NCBI GenBank assembly: GCA_039654915.1
Contig: CM077593.1
Location: 61,820,501-61,884,500 of the forward strand
Direction of reading: 5' to 3'
Length of the DNA: 64,000 nucleotides
DNA from: Aquilaria yunnanensis
Taxonomy: Eukaryota > Streptophyta > Magnoliopsida > Malvales > Thymelaeaceae
Within the stretch, counting starts at the first letter, position 1. Every line of letters starts with the position of its first letter. The notes beneath the pieces are model-generated. The model did not search any database. It was not told where the DNA came from and saw only the letters and a program-made list of their open reading frames with translations. The position numbers and the translations under genes were made by a program. Shown here piece by piece: positions 22,663 through 36,000 of the stretch.

Positions 22663-24103
22663 TGAAGATTTTAAGGATCTTATGATAACATACTTTTATG
22701 TTATCTACTCATATATATGCCACATGCATATTTGTTCATTTGAATTCAACATGGATATAGATATACATAATACTAATTCTTTAACATATTATTTATGCAG
22801 TTGATATAACATGCTATATAACATATCAATTTCACATACATGTTGTGTCAAATAAATCCTAGCATGCTACTAAGAACATTCATGTAAATAATTCAAACCT
22901 AGCATGCTACTAAACCAAGAGAGAATGTGCACCTTTCTTCTTGGTTATCTTTGGTGAAAACTTGAGGGAGAACTTGATCTTAGAGGGGCACCTTGAAGCT
23001 TGAATAGAGATGAACAATCTCTATGTAAATCCACCCACAATGCTCTCAAGAAGTGTTTAATATTTCGGCCTCTAAAGGAAATAGGAGGAGAACAATTTTC
23101 TCTCAAGAAAAATGGAGCAAATAGAGTGCAAATTCGTGCTTAAAATGGCCAGCCACTAAAGGCTATTTATAGATGACCAAAAGGCACACCTTTACACCAA
23201 GAAAGGTGTCTTTTAAGCCAAAGAACACTTCCTTTGGCTAAGGGTCATGTATGGTGGCGAAAATACATGTCTTTTAGCCAAGAAACACTTCCTTTAGCCT
23301 ATAACCACCCATAACTACCTTATGGGCGAAAATACATGTCTTTTAGAGCCAAGGAACACTTCCTTTGGCCTATAACCACCCATAACTACCTTATGGGCGA
23401 AAATACATGTCTTTTAGAGCTAAGGAACACTTCTTTTGGCCTATAACCACCCCATGACTACCTTATGGCCGAATATACATGTCTTTTCACTCAAGGAACA
23501 CTTCCTTTGGATGAAAGGACATGTTCTTTTAGCCAATAGTCATCTCTTTTGATGAAGAGACATACCTTTACACAAAAGATGTGTCTCTTGGTGGTTATGA
23601 GCTAAAAGCAAGGTGAGCTGGCACAAAGCTAGCTCACTATGCTACTTATGCACCATTGAGCTCCTTTGAGCTCCAACCAAGCACCATGAACTGAGGTCCA
23701 GCTCCTAGAGCTGACCTTGAGCTGGAGTTAGCTGCACTCAGCTGAAGTGAACTGAAGTCCAGCTACACTCAGCTACTAGAAGCTGAAGTGAGCTGACTTG
23801 AGCTGACTTGAGCTAATTTGAGCTGAAGTCCAGCTACTTTGAGCCACTTATAGCTGAAGTGAGCTGACTTGAGCTAACTTGAGCTGAAGTCCAGCTACTT
23901 TGAGCTACTTATAGCTGAAGTGAGCTGACTTGAGCTGAAGTCCAGCTACTCTGAGCTACTTATAGCTGCAGTGAGCTGACATAAGCTAACTTGAGCTAAA
24001 GGGAGCTACTTCTAGCTGCCTTAGATAGCTGTTCAAGCTAGAGTTAGCTCAATGAGCTCAAATCCTACCTTAAAAGGATCTTGGTGCGCCAAGAATTCCA
24101 ACA
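22663..24103 (-). mobile_element. Solo copia LTR (older subfamily)
   Basis: A 1441-bp LTR in minus orientation (plus strand TGAAGATTTTAAGG ... GAATTCCAACA) with TSD ATATA at 22658-22662 and 24104-24108. It differs clearly from the LTRs of Copia A/B/C in sequence and repeat number. It carries the G-C version of the U5 hairpin (22684-22705). It has the TATA box (CTATTTATAGATGACC on plus) and the AGCT block. Confidence 0.95.
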
Positions 24104-26537
24104 ATATAAACATTCACAACCTGTTTGGAATCAAATGCAAACATGCACAACTTTTTTGGAATGAAATGGAAACATTCAGAAGTTGTGTGGAATGAATTGG
24201 AAACATTCGGAAATTGTTTGGAATGAATGGAAACATTCACAACTTGTTTGGAATCAGCTGAAAAATTCACAACTTGTTTGGAAAGAATGGAATCAATCAC
24301 AACTAGTTTCGAATGATATAGCAACATTCACAGCTTGTTCAGAATCAGTTGGAAACATTCACAACTTGCCTGGAATGAGGTGGAAACATTCGCAACTTGT
24401 TTCAATTGAAATGGAAACATTCACAAGTCATTTGGAATGAATGGAAAGATTAACAACTAGTTTCGAATGAAATGAAAATGTCCACAACTTGTTTGGAATG
24501 AAAGGGAAACTTTCACGACTTGTTTTCAATGAATCAAAATATTAACAACTAGTTTTCAATGAAATGAAGACACTCAAAAGTAGTTTGGAATGAGTGGAAA
24601 CATTCACAACTTCTTAGGAATGAAATGGAAACATTCACAACTTGTTTGGAATGAATGGAAACATTCACAACTTGTTTGAAACGAAATGGAAACATTCACA
24701 AGTTGTTTGGAATGAATGGAAACATTCATAACTTATTTGGAATAATAGGAATATTGACAACTAGTTTGGAACTAAGTGGAGGCATTTCGAACTAGTTTGG
24801 AATGAAGGGACACACTCACAACTTGTTTGGAATGACATGGAAACATTCACAACTTGTTTGGAATGAGATGAAAACATTCATAACTTGTTTGGAATGAAAT
24901 TGAACATTCACAACTTGCTTGGAATGAAAAGGAAGCATTCAAAACTTATTTTTAATGAATGGAAACATTCACAACTAGTTTTGAATGAAATCTAAACATT
25001 CACAACTTGTTTGGAATAAAATGGAAACATTCACAACTTGTTTGGAATGAAATGGAAACATTCACAACTTGTTTGGAATGAAATGGAAACATTCACAACT
25101 TGTTTGGAATGAAATGGAAACATTCACAACTTGTTTGGAATGAATGGAAACATTCACACCTAGTTTCGAATGAAATGGAAACAATTATAACTTCTTTGGA
25201 ATGAAATGAAAACATTCACAACTTGTTTGGAATGGAATGGAAACATTCTAAACTTGTTTGGATTGAAATAGAACCATTCAGAAATTGTTTGGAATGAATG
25301 GAAACATTAACAACTAGTTTTGAATGAAATTGAAATATTCACAGCTTGTTGTGATCGAAATTTAAACATTCACAACCTGTTTGGAATGAATGGAAACATT
25401 CAAAACTAGTTTCGAATGAATGGAAACATTCACAATTTGCTTGGAATGAATGGAAACATTAGCAACTAGTTTCGAACGAAATGGAAACCTTCACAACTTG
25501 CTTGGAATGACGTGGAAACATGCACAACTTGTTTGGAATGAAATGGAAACATTCACACAACCTCTTTGAAATGAATGGAAACATTCATAACTTCTTTGGA
25601 ATGAAATGGAAACATTCACAACTTGTTTGGAATCAATGGAAACATTCACAACTTGCCTGGAATGAATTGGAAACATTCACAACTTGTTTGGAATGAATAG
25701 AAATATTCACAACAAGTTTGGAATGAAATGGAGACATTCACAACTTATTTGGAATCAAATGGAAACATTCACAACTTGTTTGGAATGAAATAGAGACATT
25801 CACAAATTGTTTGGAATGAAATGGAAACACATTCGCAAATGGAAATATTCACAACTAGTTTGGAATGAATAGAAACATTCACAACTTGTTTGGAATGATA
25901 TAGAAACATTCACAACTAGATTGGAATGAAATGGAAACATTCAAAACTTGTTTGGAATGAATGGAAACATTAACAACTAGTTTCGAAAGGAATGGAAACA
26001 TTCAAAACTTGTTTCGAAAAAAATGGAAATATTCACAATTTTTTTGGAATGAAATGGAAACTTTCACAACTTGTTTGGAATGAAATGCAAACATTCACTA
26101 CTTCTTTGGAGTGAATGCAAACATTCACAACTTGTTTGGAATGAAATGCAAACATTCACAACTTGTTTGGAATGAAATGGACACACTCACAAATTGTTTG
26201 GAATGAAATGGAAACATTCACAACTTGTTTGGAATGAAATGGAAACATTCACAACTGATTTGGGATGAATGCAAAGATTAACAACTAGTTTTGCATGAAA
26301 TGGAAACATCAACAATTTCTTTGGAACGAAATGGAAACATTCACAACTTGTTTGGAATGAATCGAAATGTTAACAACTAGTTTTCAACGAAATGCTAACA
26401 CTCAAAACTAGTTTGGAATGAATGAAAACATTCACTACTTCTTAGGAATGAAGCGGAAACAATCACAACTTGTTTGGAATGAATGGAACTGTTAACAAGT
26501 AGTTTCAAATGAAATGGAAACATTCACAACTTGTTTG
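24104..26537 (+). repeat. Satellite array, third block
   Basis: About 2.4 kb of the same monomer. From ~24860 to the end it matches the order of variants in ~14090-15590, indicating a higher-order duplication. It ends at the copia LTR starting at 26538. Confidence 0.95.
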
Positions 26538-26877
26538 TGAAGATTTCAGGATCTTATGATAACATACTTTTATGTTATCTACTCATGTATATACCACATG
26601 CATATTTGTTCATTTGAATTCAACATGGATATAGGCATGCATAACATGTTATTTAACATATCAAGATCACATACATGTTGTGTTAAATAAATCCTAGCAT
26701 GCTACTAAGAACATACATAAGAAATGAAACCTAACATGCTACTAAACCAAGAAAAGATGTGCACCTTTCTTATTGGTTATCTTTGGCGAAAAAACTTGAG
26801 GGAGAACTTGATCTTAGAGGAGCGCCTTGAAGCTTGAAATAGAGATGAACAATCTCTATGTAAATCCACCCACAATG
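26538..26877 (-). repeat. Copia LTR of the older subfamily, first fragment
   Basis: The plus strand starts TGAAGATTTCAGGATC directly after satellite and matches the solo LTR at 22663 until gypsy1 interrupts it at 26878. It resumes at 44915. Whether it is a solo LTR or the 3' LTR of a full minus-strand element cannot be told, because its far end lies beyond the window. Confidence 0.88.
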
Positions 26878-27907
26878 TGTTACGGCCCTTCTAGTGGGAG
26901 GTAAGGACTTTAGAATTTAGTGTAGAAGTTTAATTTAAGTTTGCCTAGCAAGAATTAAGAAGTTTGCCAAAGTTCACTAAGTTCCGACAAGAATAAAGCT
27001 CTGAACTAAGTTCAGGGGCAAAATGGTAATTTTGCACCCTGAGTGGCCGGGACGAGTCCCGAGTGTTTTAAAATGAATTTTTAGAACTTAACTTTTAACC
27101 TTAACTCAAACTCAACAAATAGACAAGGATTTAATCAAGAACTGTTAAGTTACAAAGATGGGGGACCTAATTGCACTTAACTTGAAACCTTGGTGATCTT
27201 GGTTGCTAAGTGAGGGTTTAAGAAGGGAAAGAGGGGGAGAAGCTGCCATTAACACGTTCTTAAGCTTCCCTCACTCATTTCTCTCTCAAATTGAACTTGG
27301 AATCAAGTGATCTTGGTGTCAAGAGGCGCAATTAAGGATGTTCAAGCTTGGAGAAGTGATTTTCAAGCTTGAATCCATGTTTTTGAAGCTTGGAGAGGCA
27401 TTTTTCTCCATCCCCTGTTTTTGAACGAGGTATGATTCATGTTCTTGATTGAATTCGTGTTATTTGATTGATTGGAAGCTTGGGTTTTGGTTGGAAGAGG
27501 TGTTTTTGATGTTTAGGAGCTTTGTTTTGGTTTGAATTTGTGTAGAACTTTGGAAGCTTGTTTGGAAGAGGAAGGGTTCGAATTCTTGCTTGTTCTTGGT
27601 GTTAAGGTAAGGGAGAAAGTGTTTTTAAGTTGTTGGATTGCTTTTGAATTGAAATGGATTGAGAAAGTTGAGTAATTTTTGGTTATGGTGTGAAGAAACG
27701 TTTTTGGGAATTATGATGGACTAGCTAAATTCGAAGGATTGGTTTGATGCTTCTAATGCATCATAGTTTGGCTTTGATAGTTGGTTTTGTTCCTTGCAAC
27801 ATGTACTTCATGTGTATGAAATTTGGTAACTTTTGATGCATGTTTGCTATATGTATTTGGTTGCCAAAGTTCGTAGCAGCAAACCGCCAAATTCTGCATT
27901 TCTGCAG

Positions 27908-28032
27908 AATTGGCGACGCGTCGCCAATTTTAATTGGCGCCGCGTCGCCAATTCAATTTTATGTCACAGAACGTTTGTTCGCTGGCGACCAGCGTCGCCA
28001 ATTAATTTTTGCCTTTGGCGACGCGGCGCCAA
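27908..28032 (+). repeat. GC-rich palindrome cluster in the gypsy1 LTR
   Basis: A perfect 22-bp palindrome (core GGCGACGCGTCGCC flanked by AATT) at 27908-27929 is followed by three degenerate relatives, including GGCGCCGCGTCGCC, GGCGACCAGCGTCGCC and GGCGACGCGGCGCC. It stands out from the AT-rich LTR. The homologous block in the other LTR (43430-43561) is arranged differently. Confidence 0.85.
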
Positions 28033-28460
28033 CACAAGAAAATGGGGGGTTTGACTTTTTGCTGCGTTGACCCGACCGAGACTACGGAAGGTTCGGAACG
28101 TGCCTAAGGGTCCGAGGATCCTGATGGTACTCCGAGACTTCCGAAAGTCCCACCGGAAGTATGAGTTTTCTTGAACTGTTTGAGGTAAGTAAGTTGCTTA
28201 GGCAACAAGTAAGGAAACAAATGTTGCAATTGAACTTAATTAGCTATCAATAGCTCAGGTGAGAGGTTTAGAACCCTCGTCGGCCTAGCCGTGCGGTAGC
28301 CACGAGGCCCCGAGGCGAAACCTTGTTCATCTAGTTTACATCAAAGAGGCCCTGCGGCCTAGTCTACAAGTCCCATCATAAATTCCCCTGCATAACAACT
28401 AGGTGAGAGGTTCTATGTTTGAATGAGGCTTGCTAAGGTTCGCCCTTGAGCCATATGATA

Positions 28461-28559
28461 GGTTGCTAAGTGATAGCGCTTGGCCTATATTTCAGGTTGC
28501 TAAGTGATTGCGCTTGGCCTGTATATGTGTCAGGTTGCTAAGTGATTACGCTTGGCCTG
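28461..28559 (+). repeat. Three-unit tandem repeat in the gypsy1 LTR
   Basis: GGTTGCTAAGTGATAGCGCT, GGTTGCTAAGTGATTGCGCT and GGTTGCTAAGTGATTACGCT start at 28461, 28495 and 28533, each followed by TGGCCT. The copy in the other LTR is at about 43989-44087. Confidence 0.9.
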
Positions 28560-29393
28560 ATACAGAGGACTACTTGAGGAGAGGTCTACCGACCTAGTGT
28601 ATATATATATAACTAGTACCCTCATGCTGTGTGAGCTCGCAGCCAGAGTCCTAGTAATTTTTCTTGCAGGTACATCGAAGACCCTTACTGAGAATGTTGA
28701 ATTCTCACTCCCTGTTTGTTATGCAGAGTCTGGAGTAGCAGGACCGGATAATCGCTGAGGATTATCACGGTAGTACCTTTTTGTGTGTAAAGGTACGGTA
28801 GTTGAGAAACTTTAAGTTTCTAGCTTGCTTAAGTGTTTAGTTGGTCTGTTGGTCAGGCTGTGGTACTAACTTGCTTCTTCCTTTGGCTGCAGAGCCTAGT
28901 AGCACTTGGCAAAGGACTTGTGAGACTCGCCACTGGGACAGGAGTCCAAAGTGGGAGCTAGGATAAAGGTCTCAGCAAAGTCTTGTATTTTGATACAGTA
29001 CTTTATTTTGCCTCCAGTATTTATGTTATAAAGAGTCCTTGACTCAGGGGATTGTTCTCTGGGTGAGAGCATTAGTTACTTATGTATAAATGCTTTCACG
29101 AGCGGTGTATGTGTAGTTAATCACTCAAAGGTTGATTTTGATATGCTTTGGCATTTTGTATTTATTTATATAGAATTTTACTTAGCCGGCTAAATGTCTA
29201 AATGATTAAATGTTTTATGGTTTTAATAAACCAAGTCAAAGCATAAGTGCATACATATTGCATTTCTAGGTTAATCAACTAGTAGCATTGGATTTAATCC
29301 ACACACATAACCAGCTAGCCAATTACAATCCACCGTGAGACAAACGCTCACAGGGTATCCCGGGCAGGGGCACGGGGATCGTGTCAGTGTTTT

Positions 29394-29405
29394 TGGTATC
29401 AGAGC
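29394..29405 (+). other. Primer binding site of gypsy1
   Basis: TGGTATCAGAGC, seven bases after the 5' LTR, matches initiator-Met tRNA. Confidence 0.88.
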
Positions 29406-29527
29406 TAAGGGTTTTATTTCATGGATATTGGAGGCTTAGACTGAGATCTAGTAGTAAAGTCCAAGTGCTAGGAAGTTAGTACTGACCAACATCTGGTGCT
29501 GTTGTCTGGCTGTGGTTGCAGGTTATT

Positions 29528-30287
29528 ATGGTTGATACTAGGTCTGGAACTTCGAGGGGGACTAGGGAACCTGGTGAAGGTTCTAGTGACCCAGTTGTGG
29601 CGAGGTTGGATGAGATATCCAGAGTGCTACAGAGTTTGACTGAGACTATGGCTCAGGTGGCACAGGGTATGAACACTCTTGTAACAGAGATGTTCAGAGA
29701 TTATGGGGACAGAGGTGTTGCCCAGGAGGAAGTTGAGCCACAACAGGAACAGGAAAGGCATGCTGAGCAACAGCAAGTGCCTAGAGCTCAGGAACCCAGA
29801 AATCAAGTTCTTGAGGAGGTTGAGGAACCAGAGATGATGGAGGCTCCAAGGAGGGGAGACACTCCACATCAGATGAGGTTGCTGGAAAAGTTTAAGACAG
29901 TTGATCCACCTAGCTTTGATGGGACGGGAGATCCTGACAGAGCAGAGGATTGGTTGTCTGTTATGAACCGACTCTTTACTTGTGGTGGCTATGAGACAGA
30001 GCAGAGGATGGTTTTGGTACCATTCTTTCTGAGAGGGAGAGCCAGTCTTTGGTGGGACGACGTGATGGAGTTATTGAGGGAGAGTAATGGTACTCGTCCA
30101 GAGCACAAGAAAAAGGTGCTCAAGTGGACAGACTTCGAGAAGAAGTTCAGACAGGAGTATATCAGTGAAGCTGCACAGGATCAGAGGAGGATCCAGTTTG
30201 AGAATCTGACACAGGGAGAGATGTCAGTACGAGAGTATGAGCAGCGATACAACTCACTTATCCGGTATGCTCCATACATGTTGGGTA
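29528..30287 (+). pseudogene. Gypsy1 gag, 5' part, cut by Copia B
   Basis: Starts at ATG 29528 (MVDTRSGTSRG); the TTG upstream is not a likely start. 253 codons precede the insertion. An acidic Q/E-rich stretch (residues ~60-105) precedes the Gag core: VDPPSFDGTGDPDRAEDWLS, then GRASLWWDDV, KKFRQEYISEAAQDQRR and SVREYEQRYNSLIRYAPYM. At 30288 it runs into Copia B. The second half resumes at 38478 after the duplicated GGGTA, and the phase is kept. Confidence 0.92.
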
Positions 30288-31763
30288 TGAAGATTTTCAG
30301 GATCTCAATAATAACATACTCTTATGTTATTCACTTGTGTATATGCCACATGCATATAAGTTTTCCATACATATTGTCTCAAAATAATATCTAGCATGCT
30401 ATTTGAGTTCAACATGAATATAGACATACTTATCCAGTCAAACAAACTTAGCATGCCACTAAGATCATTCATAAAACTTAAATCCTTGGCATGCTACTAA
30501 ACCAAGAAAGGATGCGTACCTTCCTTCTTGATAGTCTTGTACCGGAAAAGAAAAGGAAGGACTTGATCTTAGAGATACGCCTTGAGGCTTGAATTGAGAT
30601 GAAGAATCTCAATGTAATTTCACCCACAATGCTCTAAGAAAGTGTCTAATATTTCGGCTCTTTAAAGGAATGAAAGGAGGAATTTTTCTCTCAAGAAAAA
30701 TGGTGCAAATTGAGTGTAAAATTCGTACTCACAATGGCCAGCCACTAAAGGCTATTTATAGATGACCAAAAGGCACACCTTTACACCAAGAAAGGTGTCC
30801 TTTAAGCCAAAGAACACTTCCTTTGGCTAAGGGTCATGTATGGTGGCGAAAATACATGTCTTTTAGCCAAGGAACACTTCCTTTGGCCTATAACCACCCA
30901 TAACTACCTTATGGGCGAAAATACATGTCTTTTAAGTCAAGGAACACTTCCTTTGGCCTATAACCACCCATAACTAGCTTATGGGCGAAAATACATGTCT
31001 TTTAAGTCTAAAGGACATCACATTTGGTGCAATAACCACCTCAACCACCTCCATGGCCGAACATACATGTCCTTTAAAGTCAAAGGACATCACTCTTGGT
31101 GCTATAAGCACCCTATGGCCGAATATACATGTCCATTCACCCAAGGAACACTTCCTTTGGATGAAAGGACATGTTCTTTTAGCCAAGAGTTATTTCTTTT
31201 GATGAAGAGACATACCTTTACACAAAAGATGTGTCTCTTGGTGGTTTTGAGCTAAAAACAAGGTGAGCTGGCACAAAGCTAGCTCAATATGCTACTTATG
31301 CACCATTGAGCTCCTTTGAGCTCCAACCAAGCACCATGAACTAAGGTCCAGCTCCAAGAACTGACCTTGAGCTGGAGTTAGCTGCTTTCAGCTGAAGTAA
31401 ACTGAAGTCCAGCTACACTCAGCTAGCAAAAGCTGAAGTGAGCTGACTTGAGCTGACTTGAGCTGAAGTCCAGCTACATTCAGCTACCATAAGCTGAAGT
31501 GAGCTGACTTGAGCTTACTTGAGCTAACTTGAGCTGAAGTCCAGCTACATTCAGCTACCATAAGCTGAAGTGAGCTGACTTCAGCTGACTTCAGCTGAAG
31601 TCCAGCTACATTCAGCTACCATAAGCTGAAGTGAGCTGACTTGAGCTGACTTGAGCTAAGGGGAGCTACTTCTAGCTGCCTTAGATACCTTTTCAAGCTA
31701 TAGTTAGCTCAACGAGCTCAAATCCTATCTTAAAAGGATCTTGGTGCGCCAAGAATTCCAACA
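30288..31763 (-). repeat. 3' LTR of Copia B
   Basis: A 1476-bp LTR with one more ~61-bp AGCT-type unit than the partner LTR, near 31575-31635, carrying GACTTCAGCTGACTTCAGCT variants not seen in the other LTR. The polypurine tract complement AACTCCCACTCGCAC follows at 31764. Confidence 0.93.
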
Positions 31764-33051
31764 AACTCCCACTCGCACTAAGATGCTTTTAAAACTCCCA
31801 GCTCCCACTCAAAACAAAACTCCTTAATCCTTATAGCCGAAATAATCTAGACACTTCTACATATATAGAGTTGTGGGTGCGACCTCAAGGCACACACACT
31901 AAGTCTCTTCTATTGAGGTTGTTAGACTCTCAATAGAAGATTGTCCTCTCCTCATAGTTTGAACTTCTTCAAACTTTCCCTGAACACATCAAGTACAAGT
32001 GTGTTGCTTAAACACATCAAGCTTTCTTGAACACATCAAGTTTTTCTTGAACACATCAAGTTTTGCCTTTCAGACCCCAGACATATGATACACTTCTTAA
32101 TCACAATCAGTCTCTTTCTCTGAATTTCAACTCCTTGAAATCCATGATTGTATTAAGCATTGTGTACTCATTTAAATCACAATTCAATCTATCATACTAC
32201 TCATAGTAATATGTGGGCCCAAGATTGAATTTAGTGAACGTGTACCATCTTAATGTCTTTCCTTTGAGCTTCAACTACTTAGGTCAATGAATTAACATGA
32301 TCACCCAAAAGGAGGATACTCCAGTTTCATTTCTCTAAGACCTTCGACAACCAATCAAAGTGATCATAATTAACTCAACTTCCTAATAGCAAGCTATAGT
32401 CACTAAGAGTCTGATTTGAAGAATCTCACACTAAGCAAGAACAGAGACAACTTGCTTAAATTCTTCTATGGTCGTATTTCATGGTCATGGAACACTTGGA
32501 AACACATCCATTAAAGTTCCAGAATACACTTCTAAGGTGTTTTACTCATGTCACTCCCACTTGGAGTGATCTCCATTCCAATTGAGGAGTGTGTCATTTC
32601 TCCCTCTTAAAACACCATTAAGTGTACTCCTCTTAACATATAAAAGGAGGACATGTCAATAACCATGAAATTTCTCCATGTAAGCCCTTGCTTACATCTA
32701 ACATAGGCTAGGATGTATGAATGGTCATACAAACTGAATGCACCAAAGCATTGAACCTTGATTACTCATAATCTAGGCGACCATGAAAGGCTAAAGTGTC
32801 ATGTGTTGGAGCATGACTCCCACTTAAATGTACCATTCATTTAAGTCTTTAGCCAGTCTCATCCTTAATCTTACACAAAGATCAAGGGCGAATGACTCGT
32901 GTGAGAAAGTCATTCTCTACCTATGTTTGACATGTTCATTTGTTCGTTGTGTTTTCTAAAATTGAACTGATTATTTCATAAAATAATCTATATTATCACA
33001 AAAATAATACTTAACATGTGTGACACCAAAGAGGTGAAGTACATCCAACAT

Positions 33052-36000
33052 TTACATTCTTCTAAGACCCATTGCTCTAACATGTCGAGCAAACACAAGT
33101 GGTGGCAATGGCTTAGTGAGAGGATCTGCCACCATCAGGTCTGTAGAAATGTACTCAATCCTAACTTCACCCTCTTCAATTGCATCCCTTACAAAGTTAT
33201 ATTTCATGCTAATGTGCTTGGTTTTTCCATGGTATTTGGGGTCCTTAGTATAAGCCATGGCTGCCATACTATCACTGTAGATAGTAATAGGTCTCTCAAT
33301 AGAAACCTTGGACTCCAAATTCTTAAGGAAATAACCTAGCCAAAGGGCTTCTTGTACAGCTGAGGCACATGAAACAAATTCAGCCTCCATTGTGGACAAT
33401 GCTGTACAAGTTTGCTTCTTACTACACCAAGTAGTAGCACCACCATTTAGCATGAAAAGATAACCAGATGTAGACTTGCTGGAGTCTCTATCCCCACCCC
33501 AGTCAGCATCAGAATAGCCACGTAAACCAAGGTCTTTACCTTGGTAACAAAGCCAATAATCCTTAGTACCCTTGAGGTACCTTAGGATCCTCTTGACATT
33601 CTTCCAATGCTCCAGACCAGGGTTGGAAGAATATCGTGCTAAATGACCAACCGCTTGGCTGATGTCTGGCCTTGTACATAACATGGCGTACATCAAGCTA
33701 CCAATGGCACTTAGGTAGGGAATCTGAGCCATCTCTTCCTTCTCCTTTGGAGTCTTAGGACATAAGTCCTCTCCAATCTTGCAACCATATGCAAGAGGTG
33801 TACTCATGGGCTTTGCATTTGTTAAGTTGAACCTTGCAAGAATCTTATCAATATAAGATTCTTGAGAAAGGGCCAATAGCCTTGCCTTTCTATTCCTCAG
33901 GATCTTCACCCCTAGAATAAAGGCAGCCTCTCCCATATCCTTCATGTCAAAGGTGGAAGACAACCATCCCTTGATGGTACTTAACAATGCAAGCCTATTA
34001 CTTGCAATCAGTATATCATCTACATATAGAGTCAATACTGCAAAACTAGACCCAGAAGAGTACAAGTATACACAATGGTCTTCATGCATCATCACAAAGC
34101 CATAGTTTGTGATTGCATGGTGAAACTTCAAGTACCACTGTCTTGAAGCTTGCTTAAGACCATAGATAGACTTCTTTAGTCTACATACCTTGTCCTCTTG
34201 ACCCTTTTGGACAAACCCCTCAGGTTGTCTCATATATATCTCCTCACTCAATTCACCATTGAGAAAGACGGTCTTTACATCCATCTGATGTAACTCTAAG
34301 TCTAGATTTACCACAATGGCAAGTAATATCCTGATGGAAGTGAATTTCACAACAGGAGAGAAGGTGTCTTTGAAATCAACACCCTCCTTCTGTGTGAAAC
34401 CCTTGGCCACCAACCGGGCCTTGTATCTTTCGATACTTCCATCAGAGTTCACCTTGATCTTGAGAACCCACTTGTTCCCAAATTGCCTTACGGCCTGGAG
34501 GAAGATCACTTAACTCCCAAACCCCATTGAGATGCATCGAATGCAACTCATCCTTCATTGCATTTAGCCACTCTTCCCTTTGTTCACCCTCAAGAGCCTC
34601 CTCAATGTTACTTGGCTCATCTATCTCAGATGCAACCAAGTTTGCCTCACTATCCAGGATCCACCATTCTTTAGGTGGTCCAAATTTCCTCATTGATCTT
34701 CTCAATATAGGCTGAGATGGAGGCAACTCATGCTCTATCTCTTGAGGCTCAACATTTTGCCCTTGAGTATCCTCAACTCCCTCTTGAACAAAACCTTCCT
34801 CTTGGAAGTCTTGCTCATGTTGGTCCACAACAACAGGGATTTCTAGAGCCATTGCTCCACGTGGTTGAGGTACTCCCTCTAGAGTAGGTGCATGTGTCCC
34901 AAGTGTCCTTATGACACTTGGTTGACCCTCATCTAGGATCTGGCTTAATGAGGTTAAGTCACCACACTCACCAACTTTGGGGAACTCATCCTCCACAAAG
35001 TTAGCATTCCTTGCATCAAAGATGTTCCCAATTTTGTGACTTACATCCAAGAACACATAACCCCTAGATTGTTCAGCATAACCAAGGAAGGCACACTTCC
35101 TCCCTCTTGGACCCAACTTTCCCAAAGGGTGGTCCGTTATGTGAACATAAGCTAAACAACCCCAAGGGCGTAAATAGCTTAGGTTAGGAGTTTTCTTCTT
35201 CCATAACTCATATGGAGAAGAATTCACATTCTTGGTGGGTACTCTATTAAGGACATGAACTGCACACAGCAGTGCATCACTCCAATAAGTGATGTCTAAA
35301 TTGGCCTTTGCCATCATGGAACGTACCATGTCCATAAGAGTTCTATTCTTCCTCTCAGATACTCCATTCTGTTGGGGTGTCCAAGGAAGGGTGAACTCCC
35401 TCTCAATACCTTTCAAGTCACAAAATGCTTTGAATGCATTAGATGTATACTCTCCACCCCTATCTGTCCTCAAGGACTTAATCTTCTTACCTACTTGGTT
35501 CTCAACCAAGTACACATACTTCTTAAAGCATGCCAAGGCCTCTGCCTTGTTTCTGAGTAAGTAGATATGGGTGAATCGAGTATAATCATCTGTGAATGTG
35601 ATGAAATACTTAAATCCATTTCTAGATTCAACCCTCATTGGCCCACACAGGTCAGAGTGAACTAAACTAAGTGCCTCACCTCTCCTAGTTGCTTTGCCAA
35701 AAGGCTTTCTTGTGGCTTTGCCTTCTAGGCATGATTGACAACTTGGAAGGACAACCTTGGTCAAGGAACCTAGCAAGCCACCCTTGTCTAGCTTGTTCAT
35801 TCTATCTTGACCAATATGACCTAACCTTTCATGCCATCTCATTTCATTTGTGACCTCTGTCACATAGCAACTAGGACTTGCAACAGAATGGTCAGTTGGC
35901 TTTAACTCATAAAGCCCATTATTAACTGAACAAGTGCACACTATCTGATTATCTTTAATAATAGACACACTATTATTAAAGAAATTAAAGCAATAATTGT

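Larger units (their letters stand above)
26878..29386 (+). repeat. 5' LTR of gypsy1
   Basis: A 2509-bp LTR. It contains a GC-palindrome cluster (27908-28032), three ~34-38-bp tandem units starting GGTTGCTAAGTGAT (28461-28559) and a (TA)n tract at about 28599-28611. Open frames through the palindrome cluster are by-products. Confidence 0.95.

Noticed and set aside
14072..26537. CRISPR-like regular ~31-bp repeats
   Set aside because: Repeats are head to tail with no unique spacers, and the surrounding DNA is plant retrotransposon sequence.
27568..27590. GGGTTCGAATTC, resembling a tRNA B box
   Set aside because: No A box, acceptor stem or cloverleaf can be formed around it, and it repeats in the other gypsy1 LTR.
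27833..28070. Frames of ~75 codons across the gypsy1 LTR palindrome cluster
   Set aside because: The GC-rich palindromes lack stops. The two LTRs differ by indels here, which would not suit a conserved protein.
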